This document shows positions 42,481 to 51,719 of a stretch of 64,000 nucleotides of DNA, one piece after another. The notes under the pieces were generated by a model. The model did not search any database and was not told where the DNA came from. It was given only the letters and a program-made list of their open reading frames with translations. Position numbers and translations under genes: made by a program. The stretch's first letter is position 1. Every line of letters starts with the position of its first letter. The stretch lies in contig JAFLBK010000002.1 of assembly GCA_017303335.1 (NCBI GenBank), forward strand, positions 62,001 through 126,000, given 5' to 3'. The DNA comes from Chitinophagales bacterium. GTDB lineage: Bacteria; Bacteroidota; Bacteroidia; Chitinophagales; Chitinophagaceae.

Positions 42481-42521
42481 AAATGTCCCGCCTGTTCTGC
42501 AAGCGGGACATTTTATTTTTT
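42481..42521 (+). terminator. rho-independent terminator of gdh
   Basis: Stem AAATGTCCCGC (42481-42491) with GCGGGACATTT (42503-42513) and a T-rich tail. Confidence 0.92.
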
Positions 42522-42550
42522 GGGAGTTGTAGTAACGCCTTGTTGCCTGC

Positions 42551-42955
42551 TTATAGTTTTACCACGTTCATTTGCTCGGTAGTGCTTTGCTGGCGGCTTA
42601 TCTTATACGAAACCGATCTGCCTGTTCTGCGGCTGGTGATCTGGAAGGTAAGCACCGCGTCGCCCAGGTCGTCGGTATTAAGCAGGAATTGCTTTGAGAA
42701 ATTCTCCCCGCGTACATTGTTGCTGTACAGCACAACGCCCGATTGATCGGTAACGGTGATGCCAAACAGGTTCTCTTCCTTCGATCCGGCGAACGTAAGC
42801 TGGATCAGGGGTTGGTTGTTAACCCTGCCGGCGTACCTGAGTTCGACGGGTAATGCGTTGTTGGGGTCGTTGTATGCGGTATCGGCTGCGGTGGCGCTGG
42901 CGAACAGCATAACAGAAGCTACGGTAAATGCGGCGAAGATGTTGTTGCGTTTCAT
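42551..42955 (-). CDS. secreted beta-sandwich hypothetical protein
   Basis: This 134-residue protein has a signal peptide (about residues 1-23, ending ASATAADTA). The rest, with repeated strands such as PLIQLTFAG, LFGITVTDQSG and AVLTFQITS, looks like an immunoglobulin-like beta sandwich. No sorting tail or lipobox is present. It is probably periplasmic. I do not recognise a named family. Confidence 0.7.
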   Translation of the reverse strand: MKRNNIFAAFTVASVMLFASATAADTAYNDPNNALPVELRYAGRVNNQPLIQLTFAGSKEENLFGITVTDQSGVVLYSNNVRGENFSKQFLLNTDDLGDAVLTFQITSRRTGRSVSYKISRQQSTTEQMNVVKL

Positions 42956-43229
42956 AAAGTGTACGTTTAATGGTTACTGAAAATTTCCATTAACAAACAA
43001 CCGGATCAATCCTATAGCAAGAAAGTTAAAGGCAGGATGTACTGCAGTACGGTACGGTCAACGGGCCATCGATTGTTTCGATGATGTAAAAGTATACGGG
43101 GAACCCGGTACCCGCAAAACAGGTTCGCCGATGATCTCAACCATCCAAACCGATCGTTCTGCTATCAAACGCTTGCTGGTAAAGGAATTAGGGCGAAGCG
43201 CCGTATGATATCCAACTTTTGGTTCTGCT

Positions 43230-44585
43230 TCAGAAATCAAACAGCAGGAGGGCGTTTTTCTTTTTTGTTAACATACCCGATACATGCAAACTCCGGTTAT
43301 CCGTGTTGTTGACGGTTAACCGAAACTCCTCGATGTTACGGCACCGGTCCGAAACCGCGTCGGGCAGGTAACGAAGGAGGTCGGGCGGAATGGCGGCAAC
43401 CGAAAGCCGGATGAAAAGCAGGGCCTTTACTGAAGCGCTTGCAGGCCGGGGCTGGTAATTGAACGATTCGATCGTCAAATTACCCGGTTTGTTTTGCCGG
43501 CAGTACGAGCGTACCAGCGGCATGGGCAGGAATACCATTCCCCCGGCGCCGTTCTCCAGTTTCTGGTTGCGCAGCAGGTATTGGTATATTGAATCGGTAT
43601 GGGCTCCGTTGGCGAAAAAAGAAAATGCCGGTTCCCGCACCGTGTTGAGTACTTTGTTCTCTACCGGGTTGAAATCATCGTCGTAGGTATACGTAATGGC
43701 GGTATCCTGGCGCTCCCGGATCGACTGCAGGTCGATGCTGTACGACCGGTTGGAAGCGACAAAGAATGAATCAGCGTTCAATCCCAGCGCCTTTGAAATC
43801 CTTTCTTTTGTTTCCGTACCCATCCGTTCAAGTAATTCCCGCGGCGGTTGTACCAGTCCTGCGGAACTTAACGACTCCGGTGCATACAGGAAATTTTCTT
43901 CCGCGTACAGGTATGGTTGCGCCGGGGTGATATCGCCTTTGATGCGCAGGGACTCTTTGTCGAAATTGAGGCTGAATATGCCTGCTTCCCGCAAAGCGCT
44001 TCCCGGGGTTATGTACAGGGAAAGATGGCTTTTGGCGTCGATGGCTTTACGGATTTCGGAGCCGGCCATGAATTTTTTTTCCGTAAAGAGTTCATGGGCT
44101 ACCTGCCTTACGGATAAACTATCGGCCGCCGGGGCCCGGGCCAGCAGCACTTCGTTGTCGTCGTGTACATATAGGTACAGACCGGCTTCCTTGTTCGCGT
44201 ATTCCCGTTCGTTGATGCGTCCGAAGGCGAATTTTGAAAGGCCCGCCTCGAAACCCTTCCTGCTATCCATACTCAGTACCGTGTACCAGTTGTTCAGGGA
44301 TTGGTTCTTCGCGTGAAAGGCGAAAACATAGTCGGGCAGTTTGAACATGTCACGCCAGCTGGTATCTTTCGATCGTTTGGAGAACAGGTTGCCCGTCTTC
44401 CATTTGGATGGGGTGCTGAGAAACTGCCAGATCAGGGTATTGGTCACCCGTTTTACGTCGAGTACCAGCACCGCGTCGGCGCTGGCGGGCACCCGGGTTT
44501 TATTCCAGGTCTTGTAAAAAAGTTTAACGTAACCGAAGCCCAGCAGTACGAGCAACAGGAGCAGCGCCCATTTTTTGCGGCTCAT
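43230..44585 (-). CDS. membrane-anchored hypothetical protein, last gene of a 3-gene operon
   Basis: This 451-residue protein has an N-terminal membrane segment (WALLLLLVLLGFGYVKLFY) and a large extracytoplasmic part without known motifs. Segments such as VPASADAVLVLDVKRV and LSLYITPGSA resemble the PATATMAIRYSG and repeated strand-helix units of the upstream gene, so the two are probably distant paralogues. Its start overlaps the stop of that gene (TGATG), and the pair is thus translationally coupled. Function is unknown; a role at the inner membrane or periplasm is likely. Confidence 0.75.
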   Translation of the reverse strand: MSRKKWALLLLLVLLGFGYVKLFYKTWNKTRVPASADAVLVLDVKRVTNTLIWQFLSTPSKWKTGNLFSKRSKDTSWRDMFKLPDYVFAFHAKNQSLNNWYTVLSMDSRKGFEAGLSKFAFGRINEREYANKEAGLYLYVHDDNEVLLARAPAADSLSVRQVAHELFTEKKFMAGSEIRKAIDAKSHLSLYITPGSALREAGIFSLNFDKESLRIKGDITPAQPYLYAEENFLYAPESLSSAGLVQPPRELLERMGTETKERISKALGLNADSFFVASNRSYSIDLQSIRERQDTAITYTYDDDFNPVENKVLNTVREPAFSFFANGAHTDSIYQYLLRNQKLENGAGGMVFLPMPLVRSYCRQNKPGNLTIESFNYQPRPASASVKALLFIRLSVAAIPPDLLRYLPDAVSDRCRNIEEFRLTVNNTDNRSLHVSGMLTKKKNALLLFDF

Positions 44586-46570
44586 CAGTTGATCTTTTTC
44601 TTTCCTTCCTGTTTTTCCTGTTCCATGATGTTGTTGATGCTGTCCATCATGTTGAAAAGGAATTCGAGGCTGTTGCTGTTGTTGCCGGTAACCTGCAGGA
44701 TGGTGGTTCCGCGGATCATGCCGTCGCGGATGCCGGTTTCCATTTTCAGGTCGCCGAGGTTTTTGATCAGGTAGTCGGCCACTTTCTTATTCGATTCGGT
44801 GCTGAGCTGCGTGCTCAGTTTTTCGATGAGCCGCTTGCTGCTGATGTTAACCGAGTAATTATTGCCCAGGACCGAGTTGCGGGTGTTTTCGTCGGGCGTA
44901 TACGTTTTACCGGCCAGGGTCATGTCGATCACTTCTTTGGAAGTGGTCACGATCCCTTTTCCATCCTTTACCATAAAGTACATGCTGGAGAAGGGCATCT
45001 CGCCTTCTTTGAAAGCGAGTTCGTAGTAACCGCCTTCTTTCCATTTGTAGCTGGAATCGCTTTTCTCGGCGTACTTCACGGGCAGTTTGGCCAGTTTTTT
45101 CAAAAAGTCTTCCCGGCGAGTTTCAAAGGCGAAGGTGAAGAGCGGTGATAATTCTTTCTTGGTCTTCTTTACTTCCTTGCGGTTGAACTCATCGTCGTAT
45201 TCGTAATCGGTGTAATTCACGATCCGGGGTTTCATGTCGTGCATCACGAACATGTAATTGCCCGGCAGCAGGTCGGCGATGCCTTTCTCATCCAGTAATA
45301 TCTCCAGCAGGTCGATATAAATATCAACCACTTCGGAATACTCCCGCATGTTGTACATTTTGGCGAGGTAGCGGCGCATGTATTCGTAATAGTAATGCGT
45401 CATGGCCTCGCTGTTGATGCTTACCGAGAAGTAGCCGATATTGCCCGGGTTCACGTAACCGAGCAGGCTGTTGCTCTGCCGGCTGTTCATCACGCTTTTG
45501 CCCAGCGCATCGAGTTGAGGATCCAGGCTGAACGTGCTTGTTTCCATGCGCATCTTGTCTTTGTCAAAATAGATGTTCAGGGCCGAGCTGGATGAGTTTC
45601 CCGTATCGGAATATTGTTTCGCGTAATTGCCGAAAATGCTGTAGCGACCCTTTTCGAAGAAGTTCCAGTACTGCTCCAGGATGCCTTCGTTATTGATCCA
45701 GATGCTGGCATGGGCGGCCGGGTCGATGATCTTCGTATAGGCAGGTTCGTTTTTGATCGAGCGGATGTTTTCCGAAAAGAAACGGTCCATCACATGGGCC
45801 GACGAAAATTCCTGTTGCTTGCGGGCGATAAGGTCCTGTTGCTGCTGCCAGAGTTCCCATTTCATGTTGCTGATGCTGTCGCGGATCCTTCTTTCTTCTT
45901 CCTCTTTTGCCTGGTCTTCGATCATGGGGGCCAGTTCGATCTCCATGGTGGCCGTATCCGATTCAGGGGCCATGGTTGTATCCACGATTTTAGGCGGCGT
46001 GAACTGATAAGCGGAATCCACAGTGACCGCAACGGTACTGTCGGCAACAGCCACCACCGTATCCGCGGCGATCGTATCGTAATACCTCGTCCAGTAGTTT
46101 TGCCGGTTCTGGTAACTGGCATCCACGATCACGGCGCTGGTCTTGTTCCAGCCGATGTATACACCATCGGAAACGGGTAAAAAGGTATAGCCATTTTTCT
46201 GGATGGTGTTTTTCTTCGCGTCGTAGCTGTCGCGTATCATCTTGATGAACTGCGCCTCGTTCTTCAGCGGCAGCAGGGTCACAAAATTGATACAGGTATC
46301 TTCCACGGCCACATACTGGCAGATGTCTTTCCCGAAGTCGATGCCCGTGTTCTGCACGGAACGGAGGTTTTCGATGTGCAGCATTTTGAATACATGCTCT
46401 TTAATGAACCCGTAACTGTCGAGTTTCTTCAGGGGGATGTTCTTACTGAAATTTTCGCCCGAATACCGGATGGCCATGGTGGCGGTTGCGGGTACTTTGT
46501 CGAGCAGGTTTTGCGCATGGCCGGCAATGGCCAGGCAGGATACGGAGAGCAGCAGTAAATACTTTTTCAT
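44585..46570 (-). CDS. secreted hypothetical protein (DUF4836-like)
   Basis: This 661-residue protein has a signal peptide (MKKYLLLLSVSCLAIAGHAQ). It opens with KVPATATMAIRYSGENFSK, a pattern similar to DUF4836 proteins of Bacteroidota, in which a family of unknown function uses repeated alpha/beta modules. The central part (around 220-255) is strongly charged and helical (EEEERRIRDSISNM; QQQQDLIARKQQEF), likely a coiled coil. No enzyme motif is visible. It lies between a lipoprotein gene and a related gene. Confidence 0.7.
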   Translation of the reverse strand: MKKYLLLLSVSCLAIAGHAQNLLDKVPATATMAIRYSGENFSKNIPLKKLDSYGFIKEHVFKMLHIENLRSVQNTGIDFGKDICQYVAVEDTCINFVTLLPLKNEAQFIKMIRDSYDAKKNTIQKNGYTFLPVSDGVYIGWNKTSAVIVDASYQNRQNYWTRYYDTIAADTVVAVADSTVAVTVDSAYQFTPPKIVDTTMAPESDTATMEIELAPMIEDQAKEEEERRIRDSISNMKWELWQQQQDLIARKQQEFSSAHVMDRFFSENIRSIKNEPAYTKIIDPAAHASIWINNEGILEQYWNFFEKGRYSIFGNYAKQYSDTGNSSSSALNIYFDKDKMRMETSTFSLDPQLDALGKSVMNSRQSNSLLGYVNPGNIGYFSVSINSEAMTHYYYEYMRRYLAKMYNMREYSEVVDIYIDLLEILLDEKGIADLLPGNYMFVMHDMKPRIVNYTDYEYDDEFNRKEVKKTKKELSPLFTFAFETRREDFLKKLAKLPVKYAEKSDSSYKWKEGGYYELAFKEGEMPFSSMYFMVKDGKGIVTTSKEVIDMTLAGKTYTPDENTRNSVLGNNYSVNISSKRLIEKLSTQLSTESNKKVADYLIKNLGDLKMETGIRDGMIRGTTILQVTGNNSNSLEFLFNMMDSINNIMEQEKQEGKKKIN

Positions 46571-46571
46571 T

Positions 46572-47246
46572 TTATCGCTTGGTTAGGTTGATCTTATTCT
46601 CGATCGATTTTTTTTCGGTGATCACATCCAGTGTATTGAGTTTGAGCATCACAGCCTTTTTGCTGGGCGCTATCCGGGTTTCCTTGTTGCTGGCAGCCGA
46701 TACGGCGGATTCGAATTTGAAGATGGCCGTGTAATTGGCGGTGGCGAAAACCTCTTTATCGGCATTGCTGAGTTTCGAGTAGTCGTCTTTGAAGGAATAC
46801 TTATTCCAGCGTTGAAAGACGCCGGCGTTGTATTCATAGATCTTTTCGGGTGCTTTCTTCCCGGCATTCTCTTTCAGGTAGATATTTTTTACCGCGTTGT
46901 TCAGCGCCGCCACGTTTTTGAAACTGCAGTTGATGCTGGCGATGAAATTGTCGAAGTCGATGCTGGTTTTTACATTGCTGATGCCGGCTGTTTTAGACAC
47001 CGTTTTTTCAATCTCCGAAAGCCGGTACCTGATATCCTCTTTGGAAGGTACATCGTGCCCGTTGATTGTTTTCATCTTCATGATCGAATTCAGCCGGGTG
47101 CGGCTCTTGCTGAGGTTGAGCACCATCTGGAAATCGCCTGAGCCATCGGTTTTCAGGAACAATTGCTCCACGATCTCGAAACAACCGGTCAAACTGATCA
47201 GGCAAACAAAAAGAAAGAGAGAGGCAACAGTTCTCATACGGTTCAA
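46572..47246 (-). CDS. hypothetical lipoprotein, first gene of a 3-gene operon
   Basis: This 224-residue protein has a lipoprotein signal ending in LISLTGC (lipobox with Cys22). The mature part is beta-rich with short helices (FLKTDGSGDFQMVLNLSKS; FDNFIASINCSF). It ends one base before the next gene begins. With its neighbours it likely forms a membrane-associated group; no named family is recognised. Confidence 0.75.
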   Translation of the reverse strand: MNRMRTVASLFLFVCLISLTGCFEIVEQLFLKTDGSGDFQMVLNLSKSRTRLNSIMKMKTINGHDVPSKEDIRYRLSEIEKTVSKTAGISNVKTSIDFDNFIASINCSFKNVAALNNAVKNIYLKENAGKKAPEKIYEYNAGVFQRWNKYSFKDDYSKLSNADKEVFATANYTAIFKFESAVSAASNKETRIAPSKKAVMLKLNTLDVITEKKSIENKINLTKR

Positions 47247-47280
47247 GTTACGGCAAAACTACATATTAATACGGAACTGC

Positions 47281-47667
47281 TTACGGGCCGATCAGGTCCC
47301 AGCGGTTTCCATACAGGTCTTCGAAAACGGCGACTGTTCCATAGGGTTCCCGGGCCGGCGGGCGAACAAAGCGTACCTGTTTTTGCAGCATGTTGTTGTA
47401 ATCCCGTTCAAAATCATCGGTATGCAGGAAGAGAAATACCCGGCCACCGGTTTGGTTGCCCACCCGGCTTTGCTGCGCTTCGCCAACGGCCCTGGCCAGC
47501 AGGAGGGCGCAATGCCCATCACCGCGAGGCTTAACCAGTACCCAGCGCTTGCTGTCGCTGAGGCGGCTGTCTTCGAGCAGTTCAAAATTCAGTTTTTGGG
47601 TGTAGAACGCGATGGCTTCATCGTAGTCGGTTACCACCAGGGCTATATGTGCGATGCGTTGGTTCAT
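47281..47667 (-). CDS. VOC / glyoxalase-like protein
   Basis: This 128-residue vicinal-oxygen-chelate fold protein shows two beta-alpha-beta-beta-beta modules. The first His ligand is in RIAHIALVVTDYDEAIAFY and a late acidic/aromatic ligand region is in TVAVFEDLYGNRWDLIGP. A substrate is not indicated; the family includes glyoxalase, antibiotic-resistance and dioxygenase members. It is a single small gene. Confidence 0.85.
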   Translation of the reverse strand: MNQRIAHIALVVTDYDEAIAFYTQKLNFELLEDSRLSDSKRWVLVKPRGDGHCALLLARAVGEAQQSRVGNQTGGRVFLFLHTDDFERDYNNMLQKQVRFVRPPAREPYGTVAVFEDLYGNRWDLIGP

Positions 47668-47704
47668 AAATCGGATTCATGTTCTTAAAGAAACGAAATA
47701 TTAT

Positions 47705-48295
47705 CTATGCCGGTATCAACGGGCCGGTAAAAACTTTTTTCCGGCTTCCCTCGGTCATGGCTTTCAACTGGCATTCCAGGTATGCCTGGTACCGCTGGTA
47801 GGCGAGTATGCCGGCCGCCAGGTAACTGCCCTGGCAGCACCCGGGCCTGCCTGCGGAAATAAACCGGCCGGTAAAGCGGATGCTGTTCTGCCGCAGGGTA
47901 AAATACATCGCATCCAGTTCGGTGAGTCCGTTGCAGTAGTAATTCCGGAAGGCCTGGTGCCTGTGCAGGAACTGGTCGGCCCGTTTGAGTTGTTTAAGCC
48001 AGTACGAAAGCAGTGTGTCTTTATCGGTGGCCGGTTTGAAAAGTATCGCCTGGTAGAGCAGCATATAGTACTCCATGACCGCGATGAATGCCGGCTTTAT
48101 GTGTTTAAAGAAAAAGATCTCCTCGGCCTCGGTGGAAAACAGGTTCGATTCGGCGATGATCCGCACGCTGCTCCAGTACGCCAGTGCGATGCTGAAACAT
48201 TTTTCCACGCAGAACATCTCATTGCCGCCGCTGGCTTCCACCGCTTCGATCTCTTCCTGCATCCGGGCATACAAGGGCCCTGAACGTAGGTTCAT
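47705..48295 (-). CDS. RteC-domain-like protein, short
   Basis: This 196-residue helical protein shows the pattern of RteC, the regulator from Bacteroides conjugative transposons: FFFKHIKPAFIAVMEYYMLLYQ, YWLKQLKRADQFLHRHQAF, RNYYCNGLTELDAMYF. Longer chromosomal relatives carry a C-terminal helix-turn-helix that is not evident here. No conjugation or integrase genes are near it, so it may be a core regulator or a remnant. Confidence in the family is moderate. Confidence 0.6.
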   Translation of the reverse strand: MNLRSGPLYARMQEEIEAVEASGGNEMFCVEKCFSIALAYWSSVRIIAESNLFSTEAEEIFFFKHIKPAFIAVMEYYMLLYQAILFKPATDKDTLLSYWLKQLKRADQFLHRHQAFRNYYCNGLTELDAMYFTLRQNSIRFTGRFISAGRPGCCQGSYLAAGILAYQRYQAYLECQLKAMTEGSRKKVFTGPLIPA

Positions 48296-48377
48296 ACGAT
48301 TGGGTTTAATGGGTTATGTCTGGCTATGCATGGCATGGGGGTGGGCTTGTTGTTTACCATGCTGCGTTCCGGGTCGG

Positions 48378-49760
48378 TCAGCGTTGTTTAATGAGTTTCT
48401 CTACCCGGGTTCGTCCGCCAGCTGATAAAGAAAGAAAATAGATTCCCGGGGGCAGGTTTGGTGGTACGCCGAGTTCCCATTGATTTCCGGAGCGGGAAAC
48501 ACGCAGCTCTGTTTGCCGTGTTCCATCCGCCTGGTACAGCGCGGCACGCAGGCTTGTATTGCTTTCTGTCAGCGATACGTACAGGCGATCCCTGAACGGG
48601 TTGGGATATACGCGGAATGAGGAAGCAGGTTTCTGGATAGCCCGCACCACCGGACTGTACACGACGCTGTTGGTAAGTGTGTCGGTATATACCACCCGGT
48701 AATAATGAATACCGGTCCGGATCACGGCATCGAACCAGGCGTACCGGGCCGTGTTTCTTGTATCACTGACCGCGAAGGAGGATAAGGTATTGAACGAATG
48801 ACCGTCATCCGATAGCTCAATATAAAATCTTCCTGTGGCGCTGATGTTCTCGATCTGCCAGTACAGCGCATTGCCATCGGGATGCTGTTCGGCATCGAAA
48901 GACGTAAACCGGGTTGGCAATAACTGGATGGAACCGCAGCTCACGCAGCCCCGGAACAGTACCGCGGACCCCCAGACCGGTTTGCAGCCCCAGGGCCTGC
49001 AGGTGGAGTCGGTGCGGTGCGTCAGGCCCAGGCACATGGTGATGTAGGGGTTCAGGGTGGAAAGGGTATCCCAGAGCTGCGAGAACTCCGACACCGAAAC
49101 ACAGGCGGAGGGCTCGGGAGCGTAGAAACTGTTCTTGACCTTATTGTAGAGTACGGTCATCTTTGTTTCGGTTCCTTTGGCCAGGCACACGCAGCGGGGC
49201 GACGACTGCGGGTCGGTGATGATGCCATGGAAATAGGCCTTGCCCTTGTTCACGAACCAGGAGTCTGCGTTGTTGATCACGAAGTACTGGTTATTCATTT
49301 TGAACTGCGCCGTCGAACTGGCGTTGATAATGAGGTTTGGTTCTGAAGCGCTGGCCCATCCGCCTTCGAGCGACAGGTTACGGAGTATCTCGAGTATGCC
49401 GTAGTTGTAGAGAGCGCAATTGCCGCGGAACACCAAACCGGCGCCCTCACCGTTACCGATCACAAACCGCCCGCCGGGCCGCACATAAATCTTTCCCGAA
49501 TCCATGTAGAATTTATCGATCGTGAGATTGCCGCAAACGATGAGCGTACCGCCTTTGAGGGTAAGCATGTTGTAGGTAGTGGTGGCGCCATAATACCATT
49601 TGGTGGTGCCGCTGTTCAAGGTTTCACCGTCGGTTACCAGCGGTTCGGTACCATTGCAGGCTGGCGCCGCCGGCGCCGATAAACATTGAGCGTGTGTGTA
49701 AGGAGAACAGCAGAGTAACAGGCACAACAAGATGCCCAGGCAGATGAAAAGGTTTTTCAT
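48378..49760 (-). CDS. secreted protein with T9SS type A sorting domain
   Basis: This 460-residue protein has a signal peptide (LFICLGILLCLLLCCSPYTHAQ). The middle contains a beta-helix-like region with repeated short strands (LTLKGGTLIVCGNLTIDKF; GRFVIGNGEGAGLVF) and several cysteines. The last ~75 residues form the Por_Secre_tail (VYPNPFRDRLYVSLTES; GIYFLSLSAGGRTRVEKLIK). It is exported by type IX secretion and fixed to the surface. The ligand is unknown. Confidence 0.88.
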   Translation of the reverse strand: MKNLFICLGILLCLLLCCSPYTHAQCLSAPAAPACNGTEPLVTDGETLNSGTTKWYYGATTTYNMLTLKGGTLIVCGNLTIDKFYMDSGKIYVRPGGRFVIGNGEGAGLVFRGNCALYNYGILEILRNLSLEGGWASASEPNLIINASSTAQFKMNNQYFVINNADSWFVNKGKAYFHGIITDPQSSPRCVCLAKGTETKMTVLYNKVKNSFYAPEPSACVSVSEFSQLWDTLSTLNPYITMCLGLTHRTDSTCRPWGCKPVWGSAVLFRGCVSCGSIQLLPTRFTSFDAEQHPDGNALYWQIENISATGRFYIELSDDGHSFNTLSSFAVSDTRNTARYAWFDAVIRTGIHYYRVVYTDTLTNSVVYSPVVRAIQKPASSFRVYPNPFRDRLYVSLTESNTSLRAALYQADGTRQTELRVSRSGNQWELGVPPNLPPGIYFLSLSAGGRTRVEKLIKQR

Positions 49761-49936
49761 ACTGGTTAATTTTGGATAATGGTTTTGTTACAGGTTAATC
49801 TAGCAAGCAATCACGGCAATAGCAGTGTTGCGGGGTAAACCTAAATACTTTCGGCTGCCAGGCGCAATGAACCTGCAGCAGTTGAATGAAACGCTGCATT
49901 AACTGCCCGAATCGGCACCCCAATTTCCGGGCGGGG

Positions 49937-50674
49937 TCATTCACCCAGCCACTTACGGAAATTCAGGATACGCTCCCGGCTTACGATCATTTCTTTATCG
50001 GCCGGCGGGTTGAGGTTGATCTTGAAACGGTTCCCGGGATAGGCGTGAATCACCAGGATGGAGTTGATGGAAATGATGTACGACCGGTTGATGCGGAAGA
50101 ACAATTGCCTGTCGAGAATCTGCTCCAGCTCATCCATCCGGTATTCGACCAGGAATTTGCGGTTGTCGAATGTTTTGAAGAAGATGAACCGGTTATCGGA
50201 AAAGAAATAAGCGATCTCTTCCACCGGGATGGATAATAATTTCTGCTGGTAGGTTACCAGGAAACGTTTCTTGGTGGCCTGCTGCAGGGGGATGGGTCCC
50301 GCGGTTTCTTCGCCGGGATAATTCCCCGCCGACGCCGCCAGGCGGGGCAATGGCAAACCATGATTACCCGCCGGTTCCGCCTTGAGCAGGTATTTCTGCA
50401 GGTAATCCAGGTTATTCACCCGGAAGGCGAGATACACGAGATGATTCTGGCTGGAGGTAATGATCAGTTTCGCTTCAATGTTGCGGTGCGTGGCGCCCAG
50501 CAACGACCTGTTCACCAGCACCAGGTCGGGCAGGGGCGATTCTTCGTTTCGTTTCAGCAGGGCATCGATCGTGCGCACTGCCTGCAGTACTTCAATACTG
50601 CTGTCGATGGAGTGCAGCGTACGGATGACCCTGCGGACCACTTGTTTATCCGGCTCTACAATAATTACTTTCAT
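49937..50674 (-). CDS. LytTR DNA-binding protein with degenerate receiver domain
   Basis: This 245-residue protein starts at 50674 (MKVIIVEPDKQVVRRVI); the frame is open 13 codons further. Residues 1-100 resemble a response-regulator receiver, but the phosphoacceptor strand reads LPDLVLVNRSLL, with Asn where Asp is usual. Residues ~140-245 are LytTR (VEEIAYFFSDNRFIFFKT; ILDRQLFFRINRSYIISI). It probably regulates genes without phosphorylation or through protein contact. No histidine kinase is next to it. Confidence 0.85.
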   Translation of the reverse strand: MKVIIVEPDKQVVRRVIRTLHSIDSSIEVLQAVRTIDALLKRNEESPLPDLVLVNRSLLGATHRNIEAKLIITSSQNHLVYLAFRVNNLDYLQKYLLKAEPAGNHGLPLPRLAASAGNYPGEETAGPIPLQQATKKRFLVTYQQKLLSIPVEEIAYFFSDNRFIFFKTFDNRKFLVEYRMDELEQILDRQLFFRINRSYIISINSILVIHAYPGNRFKINLNPPADKEMIVSRERILNFRKWLGE

Positions 50675-50788
50675 GGCTATCGAAAGTCTTGCTTTGAGTG
50701 CAAGTTGCTCCATTACAGGCGTTGAATCAACCCCAACAGGAATGAACTGAAAAAATCAATGGATGAGCTGCGCCCTGCAACGGCGGAA

Positions 50789-51664
50789 TTAATAGTGGCG
50801 CGCCTGTAAATGCGGGCTGTTTTCCAGGAAGAGCCGGAAATTGGCGTCGGGCCGGTTGATCACGTCGTTGTGTTCCTTGAGGCTGTGAATAAAGACGACC
50901 CGGTTGCTGCGGAGCGCAGCGGGGGCCAGGTCCTTTTCTTCGAGGGAAGCAACGGGTATGCTTTTGTCGTTCAATCGTTGTGCAAGCTCGGCCGAAACGT
51001 TGTCGGTACCGCCACCCTTGTTCGTATAGATATTAATGAAGCGGTGCGATGAATCGGCCTGCAGCCAGTTGATGTATTTGTCTACCTGTCCGTACATGCC
51101 ATCGAAGAGATTGGCTTCATTGATCTCAATGCCGCCATGTTGCAGGATGAATGCCATCACCCGGTAGGCGCCGCTGTGACCCGCGAGTATGATGTTTCCG
51201 GCTGTCGCTTTTTTCGATACGATCTTTTCTTTTTTCAGTTTGGCAAGCACGTCTTCCAGCAACAGGTTGAACCGGCCCTTCTGTTCGAGTTTACCGCCAT
51301 AGCTGTCGGGCGCATCTTTCGCCGATTCGGGAATGATGAGGATGGCGTTGCGCCCGGAAGCGGTGAATTGCTGTGCGATCTCAAAATAGCTCAGCACGCT
51401 GTCGATATGGTTGTACCAGCCATGAAACCAGCAAACGATATCAACCTTCTTGCCCGCTTTGAAACCGGGCGGCACCACGATGAGCACCGTGCTGTCGTCG
51501 TAATGGTCTTTCACCGGGTATACCAGGTTGTTATACCGGTGGCCGTTTGCCCGGCCGGTATCGGGGAAGGAAGTGTGCGCAGAGGATATGCGAAAGCTGT
51601 TCCCGGTTTGGGCCAAAGCCACTGCTGCCGGAATTACCAGCAAAACAAAAAATAATAGGCGCAT
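50789..51664 (-). CDS. secreted alpha/beta-hydrolase-like protein
   Basis: This 291-residue protein has a signal peptide (LLFFVLLVIPAAVALAQTGN). It has VDIVCWFHGWYNHIDSVLSYF (oxyanion-like region, split), NIILAGHSGAYRVMAFIL with the nucleophile elbow G-H-S-G, and a late His-containing EHNDVINRPDANF. This is consistent with a serine esterase fold. The substrate is unknown. Confidence 0.75.
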   Translation of the reverse strand: MRLLFFVLLVIPAAVALAQTGNSFRISSAHTSFPDTGRANGHRYNNLVYPVKDHYDDSTVLIVVPPGFKAGKKVDIVCWFHGWYNHIDSVLSYFEIAQQFTASGRNAILIIPESAKDAPDSYGGKLEQKGRFNLLLEDVLAKLKKEKIVSKKATAGNIILAGHSGAYRVMAFILQHGGIEINEANLFDGMYGQVDKYINWLQADSSHRFINIYTNKGGGTDNVSAELAQRLNDKSIPVASLEEKDLAPAALRSNRVVFIHSLKEHNDVINRPDANFRLFLENSPHLQARHY

Positions 51665-51719
51665 GCTTAAAGGTAGAGCTTTGAATCAATAGAAGAAAAC
51701 ATCGGGCGGGTGATAGTGA

